DNA of 64,000 nucleotides from Cryptomeria japonica (GCF_030272615.1 NC_081405.1:608764677-608828676); one strand, 5' to 3'. Shown: positions 11,650 to 23,695, counted from the first letter of the stretch. Program-made: numbers and translations. Notes: generated from the sequence alone by a model not told the origin.

Positions 11650-13860
11650 ATACAAAATTATGCAAGTTAAAGACAATTTAGGTTCACCAAAATGACTATT
11701 TGTAAATGATATCCTAGACTATGTATACAAACTAAGATTGAAAAAAATATAATATCATCATTGGGAACATAAATAAGTTCAACTACTATCTCAATAGGAG
11801 AATTGAATGCATGTGATCTATGTTCCTTTTTCAAGGGTTGAACTAGATGTTGAAATGTGATCTAGGATGAATGATAGAAATATTATAACTTTTAATAATA
11901 TTAGTAAACTACAAAATAGAAAGAAAAAAAGTAAGCCAAATTTAGAAATAAAACAAATAACAAAACCTAGATCTACAAAATAGACCTAAAATTATAAAAA
12001 TAGCATGTTGAGCACCCTAGTCTAAGATGTTAGGGATTGATAGAAAGGAGCTAAATTCTAGTCAATATGTTTATAGTTTTGTCTGTCAAAAATAGAACTA
12101 AAAAATATTGGCCATGTTTCTTGGGCACCTTGGTCAAAGTTTTTGCACCTATTCAAAAGTTGTCACAACTTGTGATTGTCTTCTTTATGCTCTTATAAAA
12201 ATTTAACTATCAAATCTAAACCAACACTCATAAAAAATGTGAAGAAGGGTTTTGAAATATAGGAGATTTCCTAATTCAAACCCCATATTATTGTGCCTAC
12301 CTCCACTAAATCTATAATTCATATAAAAGAGTGCATGTACTTAAAAGAATAGATGCTAAATAATAATGTGAATGCTTCAAATGAAAAATGTTATCTAAAG
12401 TATGAAACTATAGACGAGGAGATTTGTTACCCTCAAGTTGATGAACCTAAAGGGACAAACTTATTTGTCGCTACCCCACTTAAACTGGCACTAAAGGTGA
12501 GCTAGGGGATAAAGAATGTGAAACTAAACTAAAAGACCACAAATAAGATTTCCAAATGACTCTTCTAAGCCTTTGTCTTGAGGACAAGTGCACAAATCTG
12601 GGACACTTGTGTGCCACATTTTCATCCTATGTGGAAGAGGTACAAAGACCATATGAAAGTGGTAGATGTAGCTACAATATTAAAGAGCTACTATGAATAA
12701 ACGATGAATTAAATTAACAACACAAAACACAAAATACTAAAATGGAATAAGAAGGAAGAGAGAGATATTTGGAACTAGTCCATGATTGAAGGCTCCCACA
12801 ATAATTATTTTTTTCACCACCACAAAAATTACACACAAACAAGAAAGGAAAATTTTGGGGGTTGTGTTGTGGATTTTACCTAAGTCAAACCCCCATTTTG
12901 GTATTTCCACCTCCACAGACAACCCAAGTAAGGACACAGAGAAATAAATGATAAAGACAATAGAAAGATGATAATGGATTAAAATATATGAATATGCAAA
13001 ACAAAATAAGGAGGATAAGTGAACTCTCCTTTCCGGACTCGTGAGGAATAGTGTTGTAAGTTTGTTCGAGAGAGTGCAAAAATGGTGGATGATGTGAAAA
13101 ATTGTCAATATCACCCAATAAGATTGTCAAAATCTTCAACCTGCAAGTATTGATCCAGAATTGCCAAAAGATCCCAAAAATGCCTTCAAATGGGACAGAT
13201 ATAGGACTTGAAAGGCAACCAACATCAATGGTCACCTGCAAGGATGTTACGATTCCTTCTATGCATAGGCGTAATTCTCAAATGACCACTAATGGACTGT
13301 CAAATTTGTGAGATGCTAGGACATCTCGCGGATGTTTATGCACCACACTAGAGTCTCGAAGGTGATAGGTTGATGGAGTTGGTGAAATTATATTTTAAAC
13401 TTGAAAAAGCAATCCCAGTGGACAAAAAGATAAAAATAGCAGTACAGGAACTCAAATGATGGCAATTAAGGTGTCATTGTTGTGTTGAATTGCATAAGGT
13501 GCAATTTTTGATATTACAAAAACCCTAGGCATGAATTCTCACACAAGGTTCAATGTTTCTTAGAATATGTGAATGCCTTCTTTCATCATGGATAAACACA
13601 TTATGATTGATCATGATTTCTATAAAAAAGTTGCATTCTTGAATGATTTTCTCCTCTATTATAGATCTATGCTAAATTGATTTGAATATACTTAATCAAG
13701 TGTGCTAGTAAGACACAATAGTTTATAGGATATTGAAATGAGAGAGGGATTCCTATTTATATGCAATTTACACTTTCAAATATAATATTTGGGGAAGGTT
13801 GAAATCAAAGGGAAATTATTTCTATTTGCATAAATAAAATTCATATTTAAAACTTTCATA

Positions 13861-14214
13861 GCTTATACCGGGATAAAATTGGCTAAAGAGAAAGGTTTGA
13901 GAAGGGTTAGGTTGGAATGTGATTCCCTAAACATCATTAATTTTTTAATAGGTTCCTCCTCCCCTAATTGGTCAATTACATATATAATTGAATATTTCCT
14001 AGTGCTTCTTAGAGACTTTGATGAATTTAAAATTTCACATGTTTACCGCGAAGGTAATAAGGTTGTGGATAATTTGGCCAACATTGGGGTTGGCTTGCCA
14101 AGTAGGAAAGTTTGGAATATTTATGACCAGATCCCAATGGATCTCCATATCTTACTCTACAATGATTATGATGCATGTGAAGTACAAGGGGTTTTTGGAA
14201 ATGATGGAGGATGA
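13861..14214 (+). pseudogene. LINE RNase H domain, C-terminal fragment
   Basis: The frame reads GIKLAKEKGLRRVRLECDSL, then HVYREGNKVVDNLANIG, the pattern of the plant LINE RNase H domain (RVT_3 type). The aspartate in LECDS and the late Asp in VVDNLAN correspond to active-site residues, and the histidine in HVYREGN is present. The domain's first strands are lost by the 5' truncation at 13854. It ends at a TGA (14212-14214). Only the end of ORF2 remains, so it cannot encode an active enzyme. Confidence 0.75.
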
Positions 14215-14354
14215 CGTGCTCTAAGGTGTCCTAGGCAAGACATCATTTATGTGGGGAAAGTCAAACTTTCTGGTGGCTTTTTTAATTATTTCTGTTTGGT
14301 TTATCTTGGCTCTTTCTATGTTGCATTTTATTGTGAATTGGTATTTTTGTAGGA

Positions 14355-16027
14355 TGGGGGGAGAGAGAAACATGTTTGGAGCCCATAGTCTATGAAAAAT
14401 GGCAAAATAAGGAAGCAATGTGGAACAAGGTCCTGGCAGGAGGTTTGACTGCTTATATTGAGAAGCTTCATGGTGTGGATGCCCTTGTTACTAAAGCCTT
14501 TGTTCATGGATGGAAGGATGGTGTGCTTTGTTTTTATGGTATGAAGCTAGAGGTTATCTAGGAGTTGGTGGCTAAGGTGTCCAACACTTTGATTGAGGGA
14601 ACCATATTCTAGAGGGATTAGAAATGTGCGACGGAAGCAATGGAAAAAAATTTCTTTCCAAAAAAAGGGAGAAGGTGAGAAAGAATACTTAGAGTGGGTG
14701 GGAGAGAACCTCACTTCCAAAGCCATGGATGGAGGTCTTAGAGGTTATCATGTGCTACCTCACCCTTGATGGTAAATTTTGCAGCTTATTTAGCTATCAC
14801 TTCATCATGCTGAATCACTTTAGACATAGCAAGTGCATTGCATTTCCCTTTTATTTGTTCTCATTATTGAATAATAGAATTAGATCTCATGAGAAAAGTG
14901 TGTCCTTTCCTGTTCTCCATGAGGGCTTAATCTTGTTGATTATGGAGTATGTCGAGGCTCTTTATGTTAATAGGAATCCTAAGGCAAAAACTAATATTGA
15001 ACATAAGAATGTCTGTGTTCATTATGGGTACACCTCTTTTGATGAGGAGGTGGAATTTGATAGGAACGAGGGCTTTCATATATATAATAAATAGGGCCCC
15101 TTGTTGTCCAAATCTAAAATCCCTAAACATAATGGTAGAAAATTAATTTTTTTATCTGATGAGGATGATGACCGTGAATATGTCCTTGATTCATTAGACC
15201 CTAGTACTAATGTGAAGGGTAAAAGTGTGGCTAGGGTTACTATGTTGAGTGCTAAGGGAAAAATAAAAATCTCCCGGCCTCCATCTGTCAATTTCAACAA
15301 AAAATGTACTAAGCAAATTAATGCCACTTAGATTTATTTGCATGGGCCTATGGAGGATCTGACTGTCAATATTTTTATGCCTATTGATGTTGGTGGGGTA
15401 AACCCTAAGGAGATGGGCTCCTCGGTCCCTAAGAACACGATTAGTAATATTAATTTTAGGAATTTACAGGATAACCTAAATTATCTATTCACCTTGATCT
15501 TTCAGGAGATCAACAATCTTAAGGAGAAGGACAATCCACCCAATGAGGACCTGGACAATATTCTTAATAACACACATACCCTAGATAATGGGATTAAAGA
15601 CCTCAAGGAGGACCACAAAGAGAATGTTAAGGCTCTGAAAAATGACTTTCACAAACTCCAGCAGAGTTTGAGTGTGGTGGTGGAGGTGAGTATGTCCACC
15701 ATGGACAATACCAGCTTGATGGTCTCTATATACTCAATGAGTAGGTTGAAGTTCTTCATGTTATTTCTCAGGGAAATTCCCCCACTGGTAGCACTAAGAT
15801 GGTCATGAAAGCTAAGGTTGTGGATGCAAGTACCTGTAAAACATAGGGCTTCCTCGGAGGACATGGATGTGGTTTTAGATGTGAATGAGAAGTCCATACC
15901 TGGTCCAATGACGAGGCTCTACAAAAAGGAGAAGGATATTACCCTTGTTGACATCACCATTGAGAAATTTAAGAATATCAATGAAGATATCATTCAAAAT
16001 TATAATAAATTGGTCAAAATGTTATAG
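14355..16027 (+). pseudogene. LINE-1 3' accessory ORF, decayed
   Basis: A reading frame of roughly 550 codons begins about 140 bp after the RNase H stop. The first part (to about 14720) is in one frame and reads GWKDGVLCFYGMKLEV. After one frameshift the rest (14729-16027) is in a single frame with TAG stops at 15092, 15329 and a stop at 15806. It holds a conserved block LTLDGKFCSLFSYHFIMLN, then HEGLILLIMEYVEAL, an acidic/Lys-rich stretch, and a heptad-like coiled coil (15470-15680; NNLKEKDNPPNEDLDNILNN). The LINE-2 ORF at 17943-19440 aligns block by block. I do not recognise the family; by layout it could be a distant relative of the putative plant transposon protein domain, which is speculation. 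Expected function: nucleic-acid or self-association role in the LINE particle, inferred only. Confidence 0.65.
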
Positions 16028-16490
16028 TTTTGTTGTTTAGAAGTTCTGTTTTGATCTTGGTTGTTGTTTTGTAAGGTTTCTATGCCCTGGGTTTTTGTAG
16101 ATTGGCTCATGTTTGTTATCTTGTGGGGTTCTGGATGGTTGTTATTTAAGACTATTTTTGTTTCCTTTTTGTTGTCTTTGGTTTTCTGGTCCCTTTAAAA
16201 CTAGTTTCTCCCTTTAATCAAAACATTCATATTTTAAAAATTATGACCAAATTTCTCTGACACGGGTACCTGAAATCCTATTTCTAGTAGTTCGATCCTT
16301 AAAAAAGGCCAAGAAGAAAGTAATCCACAAAGATTAGAGAAATAGTCTCAAAACTGAGCACAGTTAGACATAAATTAGCTAAAATCAAGACATAACCTCC
16401 AAAGTGGATGCGAATTAATTGTAATATAATAGTAAACTAGATTTAAAATTTAAACACAAATATGAACTTGGCACTAAAATTTGAAGCTAA

Positions 16491-17675
16491 TTGAGTTTGT
16501 TAGATGCATTGGTTTCCCATGTTATACGAAGATTTTCATGCATGTATCTTAAAAACAAGGGTCAAACTAGAAGGAAAGGGGTTTGGGTTCTCTAGTCTAG
16601 GGTTTTTGTTTAGTCAAATTCTAATGAAGTCTATCGATTTTTCTATATTCATTTGTCACTTTCCCATAGTCATATGTGGACTTACATACATGGAAAATGA
16701 GAGAAAAAGGGTCTTTTTTATTAGGGCTTCCCCAATATAATCCCCATGCTAGTGTTCCCACCTACACAATAATGAGGACAAAAAGGAGACCATGTCTCTA
16801 TAGAGATAGAGGTTAAGTAAATGATAAATGATGAAATGATAAGATTACCTTAGGTATGGAACCCTCTCAAGGAATTCCACATATACATGGCATTGAAATT
16901 TATTTTCAAACTCCTACAAGTATTAGTGCAATAACCTAATCATAAAAATAAATAGAAGACGTGAATCATTGCTAGATTGTAGTTCCACTATATTGAAATT
17001 GTAGATGTAAAGTTCTTGTACTCTATTTATCTCTACTTTGATAACTCATTCATTATATGAATACTCTATAAATAGTATGAATGATAAAAAATTCTCTTTA
17101 TATGTGGATTAGAAGGTTATTTTAGGTGTAGTTCAACAAGTAATGATCATATGCAAAGATCAAGATTGGGTCACCAAATACAAAGGTTGAAATTTAAAAA
17201 ATCATAAATTACAATCCATTTTGGTGGGATTAGGATGTTGAGTACCTGTGTTCACCCAAAATGGAGTTACTGAAAGGGAGATTCAATTATCAGGGTCCTC
17301 AATATAGAACGAAGTCTTGGATTTGTTTTTTGATGAAGATTTAAGCATAGGATCATTCATTAAGTTTTAAGGTAGCATATTGCATATATATTCTTTAAAT
17401 GACTTGGTAGAATATACAATAGAGAAAGTTCCACATAGAGTACAAAATTGTTAGGGTAAATAATTTATGATGCTACAATTCTAAGAAACTACTTACTGAG
17501 AAAATTAATTGTAGACAATTTTAGTAGCCAAAGGAAAAGACAAAAAATTTAATCAAATTAAATGATTAATTTTCTATGTAAGGACAAGGCAAATAAATAA
17601 TAACACATAAATAAAACAAAGGAAAAAAACTAAAATGGATGCTTGATGTAGTGTTCCCTTCAAGTACTGTAAAAT
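16491..17675. repeat. Dispersed repeat R2, first part
   Basis: This tract resembles parts of 44280-45000 and 49010-49700 in the tandem duplication: a CCCCATGCTAGTGTTCCCACC-like start near 16742, a GATAGAGGTTAA-like block near 16806, and a late GGTAGCATA...TAGAGAAAG block. It continues at 20453-20685 and 36358-36690 once the two LINE insertions are removed. No coding potential seen; an open frame at 16504-16740 looks incidental. Confidence 0.5.
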
Positions 17676-17942
17676 ATTTTTGAATAAGGGAAAGCAAGTT
17701 TTGATGGGCCCTTGAAACCCATTACAACCAAAAGATCATAAGATATACATTAAAACGCAATGAAACACAAAAGACATCAACCAAGAAAAGGATAGCTTAT
17801 GAGAAACAAAGCTAGCAAACTAGAGATAGCTAACAAAAACAAAGATCAATAGAGAAAGAGGCCAGGTTAAGTTAAGTTCTAAAGCATCTCAACAGCTTCT
17901 AGCTCTAGTTGTTCCATATTATCAATCGTCCGCTTGATATCA

Positions 17943-19440
17943 TCAATTTCCTTGCTTTGACTTTGCATCTTTTTGGATCCCTATCTCCTTATCTTCAGGG
18001 GTATCTTCCTTCACATCGATGATGCTCGCAAAGGCCTTATCCCCATGGTCATTCTCAAGCTTATTGATAAGAGCCTTCATACTAGTAGAGGTGGCCTTAA
18101 GAATCTTATGAAATTTCTCACCAATCTTCTTGAGCATGTTCTCAACTCCTTCAAGTCTTTTTTCAATATCCCCTACTCTATTCTCCAAGATTTGGAAGCT
18201 ATTCCTATGAGCATTAATAATCTTCTCAGCATTACTAATAGCTTTGGTAATCTCACTGAGACATTCAGGGATGGAGTGAAATTTTCCTGAGCCAATAGCT
18301 TCTAAGGTCTCAATTTTTCTATACTCTTGGGCTTGCTTGGCTTTTATGCCAAAAATTTCCTTAGGCAGCTAGAGGAACACTTTATTGAAGCTATATGTGC
18401 CATTTTTGATGCAAAGATCGATATCCGGATGATGGCCTTCCTGGGCCTTGTCACCAGCAGGTTCTAAATTAAGCTCAAGACCCACTTCCCTGACATCAAA
18501 GCTCTAAGCTTCTTTCACATCTGTGTCCTCCCCTACCAGACCCTTATCCTTAGAACCAGTCATGAGAGGCGAGCAATTCTTGGTTCCCACATCCTTAATT
18601 TTTGGATTTTTCCTTTTTTTCTTCTGGCATGAGAGGGTTTGGACCTCCTCACTTTTAGTATCCATGTCATCATCCATCTCATTTTCCTCCTCATACCAGC
18701 TATCATCATCCTCCCCCCTTTGCTTATTTTTTGCCGACCCTTTGTTCTGTTTCTCATGCCCCATTTTTCTTTTTCTCTTACTCGACCCAACAATTTTGGG
18801 GTCATCCTCTGCCTAAGATTTTGTATTATAGCCATCACCATACTCATCATCAGAGTCTTCCAAATCCTCTTCTAACTTAGAAACCTCAACAATTTTCAAA
18901 TAGATGGTAGTATTCTTGATGTGTTTATATAAAATCACCATAAGAACCTCATGCATAGCTAGATTGGTATTGGGGTTGGAAATTGCATCCTTAATCCCAA
19001 CATTTAGGGCACAAAAAAGATAGTATGAAATGGAAATTTTCTCTTTATACAAAAAGTGGTTAAGAATGAAAAAGCGATAGTTGTAAACCCTAGTAAATCC
19101 ACCATCTAAAGTGATAAATTCCATAAAAGAAAGAAAAACCCTTTGCCAAATTAACTTAATTACCTTTGGCAAGTAATAAGTATGGCTACCCTTCACCAAT
19201 CTAGCTTTCTCTTCATCATCCTTAGGAAATTTCTTCACAGCCGCATCTAAAATCTTTCTATCCCTATAAAACTTGATGTTGTCCATTGCAAGATCCGTAG
19301 CCTTAGCGATCATAGTTTCAGTCACCTTAACCTTCCTATTGCCAATGGTCAATGTGCCTTTATTCCAACCCTTTTTGAAAATTCTTGTAATTTTGGGTCA
19401 TTTCTCTTGCACTCTCTCTATGAAATCAGTCATCTTGGTA
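17943..19440 (-). pseudogene. LINE-2 3' accessory ORF, decayed
   Basis: One frame runs from about 19440 to 17943 with in-frame stops near 19395, 18813, 18504 and 18372; the longest open piece is 179 codons (18813-19352). Order of parts: an N-terminal block with GWNKGTLTIGNRKVKV, then NIKFYRDRK, a central ITLDGGFTRVYNYRFFILN, an acidic stretch (EEDLEDSDDEYGDGY), a lysine-rich nuclear-signal-like piece (KKKRKNPK), and a C-terminal coiled coil (ENRVGDIEKRLEGVENMLKK). LINE-1 shows the same order: GWKDGVLCFYGMKLEV, then LTLDGKFCSLFSYHFIMLN, then the charged part and the coil. The frame is preserved over ~1.4 kb apart from point stops, so it was under coding constraint while the element was active. 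Function unknown. Confidence 0.7.
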
Positions 19441-19799
19441 GCTTAAAGTACCGCCTAGACCTGAGGATGATTCCTCCATTTGTCAGTAGTGGTAGCCTTC
19501 GTTCTCTTGCGATTTCCACCCATACTGTTATTGATGTCTATCAACCGTGAATTCCTGCAAATACCTTTCTTCGCTATGAACTTTCTGTGAGAAACCACTA
19601 GAAGCCTATGGAAATTTGTAATGTTTCTGCTTGATAGAGAAAAATCACCCATAAAGCATGCGAGGTGATCTTGCAATTATTATTGTACCTCCTTCTCAAC
19701 TGCATACAAAACCAACTCCTTCTACCTTGACATCCCCTATCATCTCGGGAAATGATTTCAAATCCGGCCTTGCTTACCATGCAATCTTTCACAAGTTAA

Positions 19800-20445
19800 T
19801 ATGTTACGTGCCACACGAGGGAGCTCTCCCTCGCTATTCCAGATCTTGATTTTCTCACTTAGTACTGTCTCATTGGAAGCCTAGTCAGCACACCTATTGG
19901 CCTCTCTATACTCATTGGAAATGTGGCACTTTAGCACCAAACTTCTCCTTACGATTTTGGATGAGCATCTAAGAGGCACACTTATTAAGAGGGGATCCTC
20001 CAATCTAAGCATCAAACTAGAAGTCCACCTTCTTGTCATTACCTATGGCCCAAACATTACCTAAACTAACAATACCATTAGCCTGGATAACACTATTCCA
20101 AATTAAAGAGCCACTTGGTATCTAAGCAGAGGCAAGGAAATCTTCCATGATGAGAACCTCCCGTAAGTAATTAGCCTTCCAAATATCATTCCATTCTCCA
20201 TTTCCCTAATAGGTTCTATAGATTTGTTTGGTGAGAAGAGTTTTGTTCAAGGTTATGATATTTCTCAAGTCCAAACCCCCCCACCTTTTTGGGTTTACAC
20301 ACATAATCCTAGGCTATAAGTGTCACTCTCTTCTTCTCCTCAACCCCAGACCATAGGAAGGCTTTCTGAATTTTCTCCATAGCTTCAACAAATTTTCCAA
20401 GGATTTTGAAGAGGCTTAAAGCATACACCAAAAGACTCTGGAGAG
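19800..20445 (-). pseudogene. LINE-2 RT C-terminal and RNase H remnants
   Basis: Read on the minus strand from 20445 the frame gives GGGLDLRNIITLNKTLLTKQ, then WNDIWKANYLREV, SGSLIWNSVIQANG and WAIGNDKKVDF, the usual LINE region after the RT fingers/thumb (GGLG...NKALLAKQ...W..IW..KYL). Near 19900 the end of an RNase H domain can be read (VPHFQ, then CAD and ASNETVL across frames). Many stops and at least two frameshifts are present, so this is a relic. It directly precedes the accessory ORF, as in LINE-1. Confidence 0.65.
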
Positions 20446-20452
20446 AATATTT

Positions 20453-20685
20453 CAATACTGTAAAATGTTAGTACATGGCATAATAATAATATGGAATAAG
20501 AGATATGAATCATTACTTTGGTATAACTTCAATATGATGAAATTATAGGTGTAAGGTTCTTGTATTATGTTTTTCTATTGTTTGAAATATCATTACTTTT
20601 TAATGATTTCTCTCTAGATGTTATGGAGGATAAAACGTGCTCTTCACATATGGATCTCAAGGCTTATTTTAGCTAAATAAAAATA
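20453..20685. repeat. Dispersed repeat R2, second part
   Basis: Sequence such as ATGAATCATTACTTTGGTAT and AAGGTTCTTGTATTATG parallels 16975-17030 in the first part of R2. It lies between the target duplications of LINE-2 and LINE-3. Confidence 0.5.
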
Positions 20686-20699
20686 ATTAACTATAAAAT

Positions 20700-21440
20700 G
20701 CATATTCTTTTGAATTATGAGGCTAATTCTAGTTAGAGAATCAGAATTCCCAAAAGTTACATCTTCTTCCGGAACACTCCTATGTGTGGGAAACTTAGAA
20801 TTAGTATTGTCCTTGGTTGCTTGGTTGCAAAATCACCTTCTCCTAACTTGGGCTTACCTCTATGTTCTAATTTAGTTTCAAATTATTTCTGGGATTGGTT
20901 GTTGAATAGGTTTTAATTGAAGTTGGTAAGTTGGAAAGGGTATCTTTTATGTCAAACTCAAAAGTTGCAACTTATTAAAGCCTCTCTTCAAAACCTCCTT
21001 GTTTATGCTATGAGTTTGTTCAATGTTCCCTCTAAATTTTTGACTAAGATTAAAAAGATAAATAGAAAAATTTCATTTAGATGGGAACTAAGAGTAATAA
21101 TTGGATGCACTTAGTGGAGTGAGATTAGGTATGCTTGCCAAAAATTATTGGGGGATTAGATTTAACAAAAATTAGACAATTTAATAATACTTTGGTTGCA
21201 AAATAATTGTTAAGAAGTTTTACAGAAATGTATGAATGGAAAAGTATCATTTATAGAAAATACCTTTGCAACTTTGGCCACCTTTATAGGTTTTTATTGG
21301 AGGATCAATTCATCTAAGTAAGCTTAGCTCCTTGGAAATTTATCTCTAATTACAGAAGAAACCCAAGAGAAGCCCCTAATACTCCTAGTTTATGGGATTT
21401 AAGATTAAAGATGAAGTGATGTAATTTTTCACACGTTTGA
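20700..21440 (+). pseudogene. LINE-3 reverse transcriptase fragment
   Basis: The frame reads KSYIFFRNTPMCGKLRIS, NLGLPLCSNLVSNYFWDWLL, then SWKGYLLCQTQKLQLIKASL and VYAMSLFNVPSKF, the well-known end of the plant LINE RT domain and following region (YLG.PL...W..LL.....WK...LS.AGK..L..A.....Y..S.F..P). Downstream, across frames, LDNLIILWLQN and a FYWRINSS-like piece follow. The catalytic YADD box would lie upstream of the truncation. Several stops are present and the RNase H domain seems lost before the acidic accessory segment at 21560. Confidence 0.7.
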
Positions 21441-21539
21441 GACCTATCCCTTTCAGAGATTTTCCACGGAAAGCTCAAAAATTAAAATTCTAAGGGAAAA
21501 CCTTTGTATTGATATTAGGGAACCCTCTAAACCCTTCAA

Positions 21540-21849
21540 GGAGAAGAATGGATTTCAAGGTAATAGATTTAAAGGGGTTTAGTGTGGAGGTGGAGGATAG
21601 TGAGGATGGAGAAGGTGAGAAGCCTTGATTTGCTATGCCTAGTTGTGAAGAGATGATAATGGACAAAGATGTGGATGTCTAGGATATTGGTTTGTAGACT
21701 CATTATGGTTCCCAAGGGGTTGCCTAGGAAGAGACCTCAGATGATAACCTTATGAATGCTAATGAAGATGTGGAAACTCTTATCTTGAAAGCAACTTTTA
21801 GATAGGCCATTATGGCCAATTGGTTTATGTTGTAGATTCATGATATTAG
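21540..21849 (+). pseudogene. LINE-3 accessory ORF fragment, acidic part
   Basis: A broken frame with an acidic composition (VEDSEDGEGEKP, CEEMIMDKDVDV, EETSDDNLMNANEDVET) resembles the charged middle of the LINE-2 accessory ORF in character rather than residue by residue. It is cut at 21849 by the copia insertion and probably continues at 35716 with heptad-like sequence. Assignment rests on position and composition. Confidence 0.4.
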
Positions 21850-22594
21850 TGTTGGAAACAAGGCAACAAAATAAGAGGGAGGGGCGAATTGGTTTGCTCA
21901 CAAACTTTACTTAACTCAAACACAGCTACAAATCTAAAAGCATAAATCAAAACCACATCAATAACACACATAACACAAATATTTTTGACATGGAAAATCT
22001 AGTTAAGGGAAAAACCATTGTTGGAACCTACCCACAATACGATGATATCCTATTAAAAGTATATGAAAAATTACAATGCGGAATGCACATGCATTCGGGC
22101 ACACTGCCTAGAGCTCATTGCTAAAAAAAAAAGCAGCAAGGGCCACAACCCTCGGAAGACTCACTATCTTACAAAAAAATTGTATTACATCTGGAAGATC
22201 ATGAACTAAGAAAATATCATCTACTCATTCCTAGTTATAGTTCTAGTTAAGCACATAACACATATATATCTCCTTCACACTTCTTCACACTTATTTGTAC
22301 TCTTCACTGCTACTGAATGATCAAAACATTATTCACATGCATTGACATCTCTCTCACATGAAAATTATATTTATTTATACAAATCATCAACCTATATTTT
22401 AAGGTTGGCTCAACCACATCACAAATAACAAGAATATAACTGCACATGTTACAACATCACATGCAGACCAAAACAATATTGGCTTAGGCATAGTATGGAC
22501 CTAAATCACTACTGTGAACATGAAACACCTCCAAGAATAACGCGACAAACATCCGCAATACACTACAATAATCATGTCGGCCAAGAACATGAAG
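21850..22594 (-). repeat. Element C 3' LTR, distal part
   Basis: Aligns with 34389-35130 from TGTTGGAAACAAG to ...GAACATGAAG. It is cut here by element D; the rest resumes at 29379 with AACGCCACAAGG. Confidence 0.85.
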
Positions 22595-23695
22595 TGTTGG
22601 TATTATGGATGTGTTACATTGGTTCTGTTATTGATGTCAACACTTATCAACACTTATCCTTCTAAAAATATTTGGTTATGTTGAACTGGCACATTATATT
22701 AATAGGCAAGTTCAGTGACTTATGCACAGTCACTGGTATTTGGTTCACCGAAAGGGTTATATTGTTCACTGACACTAAGGATGACTTATTATCATCTGAA
22801 GATCACTTTGTTATGTCAAAGAAATGGTTTGGACACTTGGTTTTGGTATTTTGGTTATTGGTCTAATCGGGTTGACATATTTGTTGTTATCGGTAAATTG
22901 GTCTAGGTTATGGACCAACATGCATGATTTAATCCAGATCAACATGACATGCTATAGAGATGATTTAATAAACTGGTATTGTTGTAATTACATTGAGCCG
23001 ACATGATGCATCATATCTTGACTTACTTGTAAATGATTCAATTGTAATATTCTTAGTGAGCTGACCTACACATTTGGTCTTAGGTTTTGGTATATATGTA
23101 AGATCTCATTTGTGATATAAATGTAACAAGTAGAGGAACATGTACTAGGTATATGGTATTATAACATGGTATGTGTGAATATTGAAGATCATATGAGCAC
23201 ACCATAGAGAAGGTTCAAGGAAGGTTTGAAGGTGATTATCAGAGCTTAACTGGTATTGAATCCAGCATTAGAGATTCTACTTTGAGCAGTACATTATTAT
23301 TGGATTTAATCATCCAATTGTAGTCAGTGTGACTCCCATCTTTTGATTGAGCAGTGAGCTCTAGGCAATTTGCCTTTCTGCATGTGTTGACCCCATTTTG
23401 TACACACATATTATCTACAGTAGTATCATCTGATTATGGGTAAGGTTTCTCACCGTGGTTTTTCCCCTTATAGGGTTTCCACATACAAATCTCTATGTTA
23501 TGTGTTGTGGATGTTGTTTCTCTTTCTGTTATAAGCATTAAGTTTCACCGGTATTAATATTAACTGTTAATCTATTAACTAGCATTTAGTTTGGTTTACT
23601 GGTATTATGCATCAAGTTTGATTAAGTTATATGTGGGTTGAAATTGATAGACAACTGATTCACCCCCAACTCTCATTTGCCTTCGAGTCTTAGCA
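22595..23695 (+). repeat. Element D 5' LTR
   Basis: 1101 bp, from TGTTGGTATTATGG to TCTTAGCA. It aligns end to end with 28280-29378, with scattered substitutions and small indels. A TATA-like GTATATATGTAAG lies near 23090. The short open frames in it are incidental. Confidence 0.9.

Larger units (their letters stand above)
13854..16224 (+). mobile_element. LINE-1: 5'-truncated LINE with a 3' accessory ORF
   Basis: A non-LTR retrotransposon copy inside R1 copy B. Flanking direct repeats are ATTCATATTTAAAA (13839) and ATTCATATTTTAAAA (16225), a 14-15 bp target duplication. The body begins within the RNase H domain (5' truncation), continues with a second reading frame, and ends in a T-rich 3' UTR with GGTCCCTTTAAAAC (16188-16201) and CCCTTTAATCAAAAC. 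The R1 host sequence resumes right after the second direct repeat, which fixes the insertion independently. Confidence 0.8.
11650..16490. repeat. Dispersed repeat R1, copy B (split by LINE-1)
   Basis: Collinear with copy A at 2760-6700: CATTGGGAACATAAATAAGT near 11758, a GCACCCTAGTC motif near 12014, and TCACACAAGGTTC near 13535. After the LINE the match resumes (GACCAAATTTCTCTG at 16245 against GACCAATTTGCCTAG at 6447). A 1.07-kb piece, 12430-13495, is absent from copy A and itself holds another R-type unit starting GGTTGTGTTGTGG near 12860. The open frames at 12737-13241 lie in this repeat and look incidental. Confidence 0.6.
17676..20452 (-). mobile_element. LINE-2: 5'-truncated LINE with a 3' accessory ORF
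   Basis: Minus-strand copy in R2. Flanking direct repeats are CAAGTACTGTAAAAT (17661-17675) and CAATACTGTAAAAT (20453-20466). It starts in the region after the RT domain, keeps RNase H traces, then carries the accessory ORF (17943-19440). It ends in a 3' UTR with GGGCCCATCAAAAC (plus 17698-17711) and CCCTTATTCAAAAA. Architecture and 3' end match LINE-1 and LINE-3. Confidence 0.8.

Noticed and set aside
18523-18875. Plus-strand open frames opposite the LINE-2 accessory ORF
   Set aside because: Antisense shadows of the minus-strand acidic/lysine-rich coding sequence.
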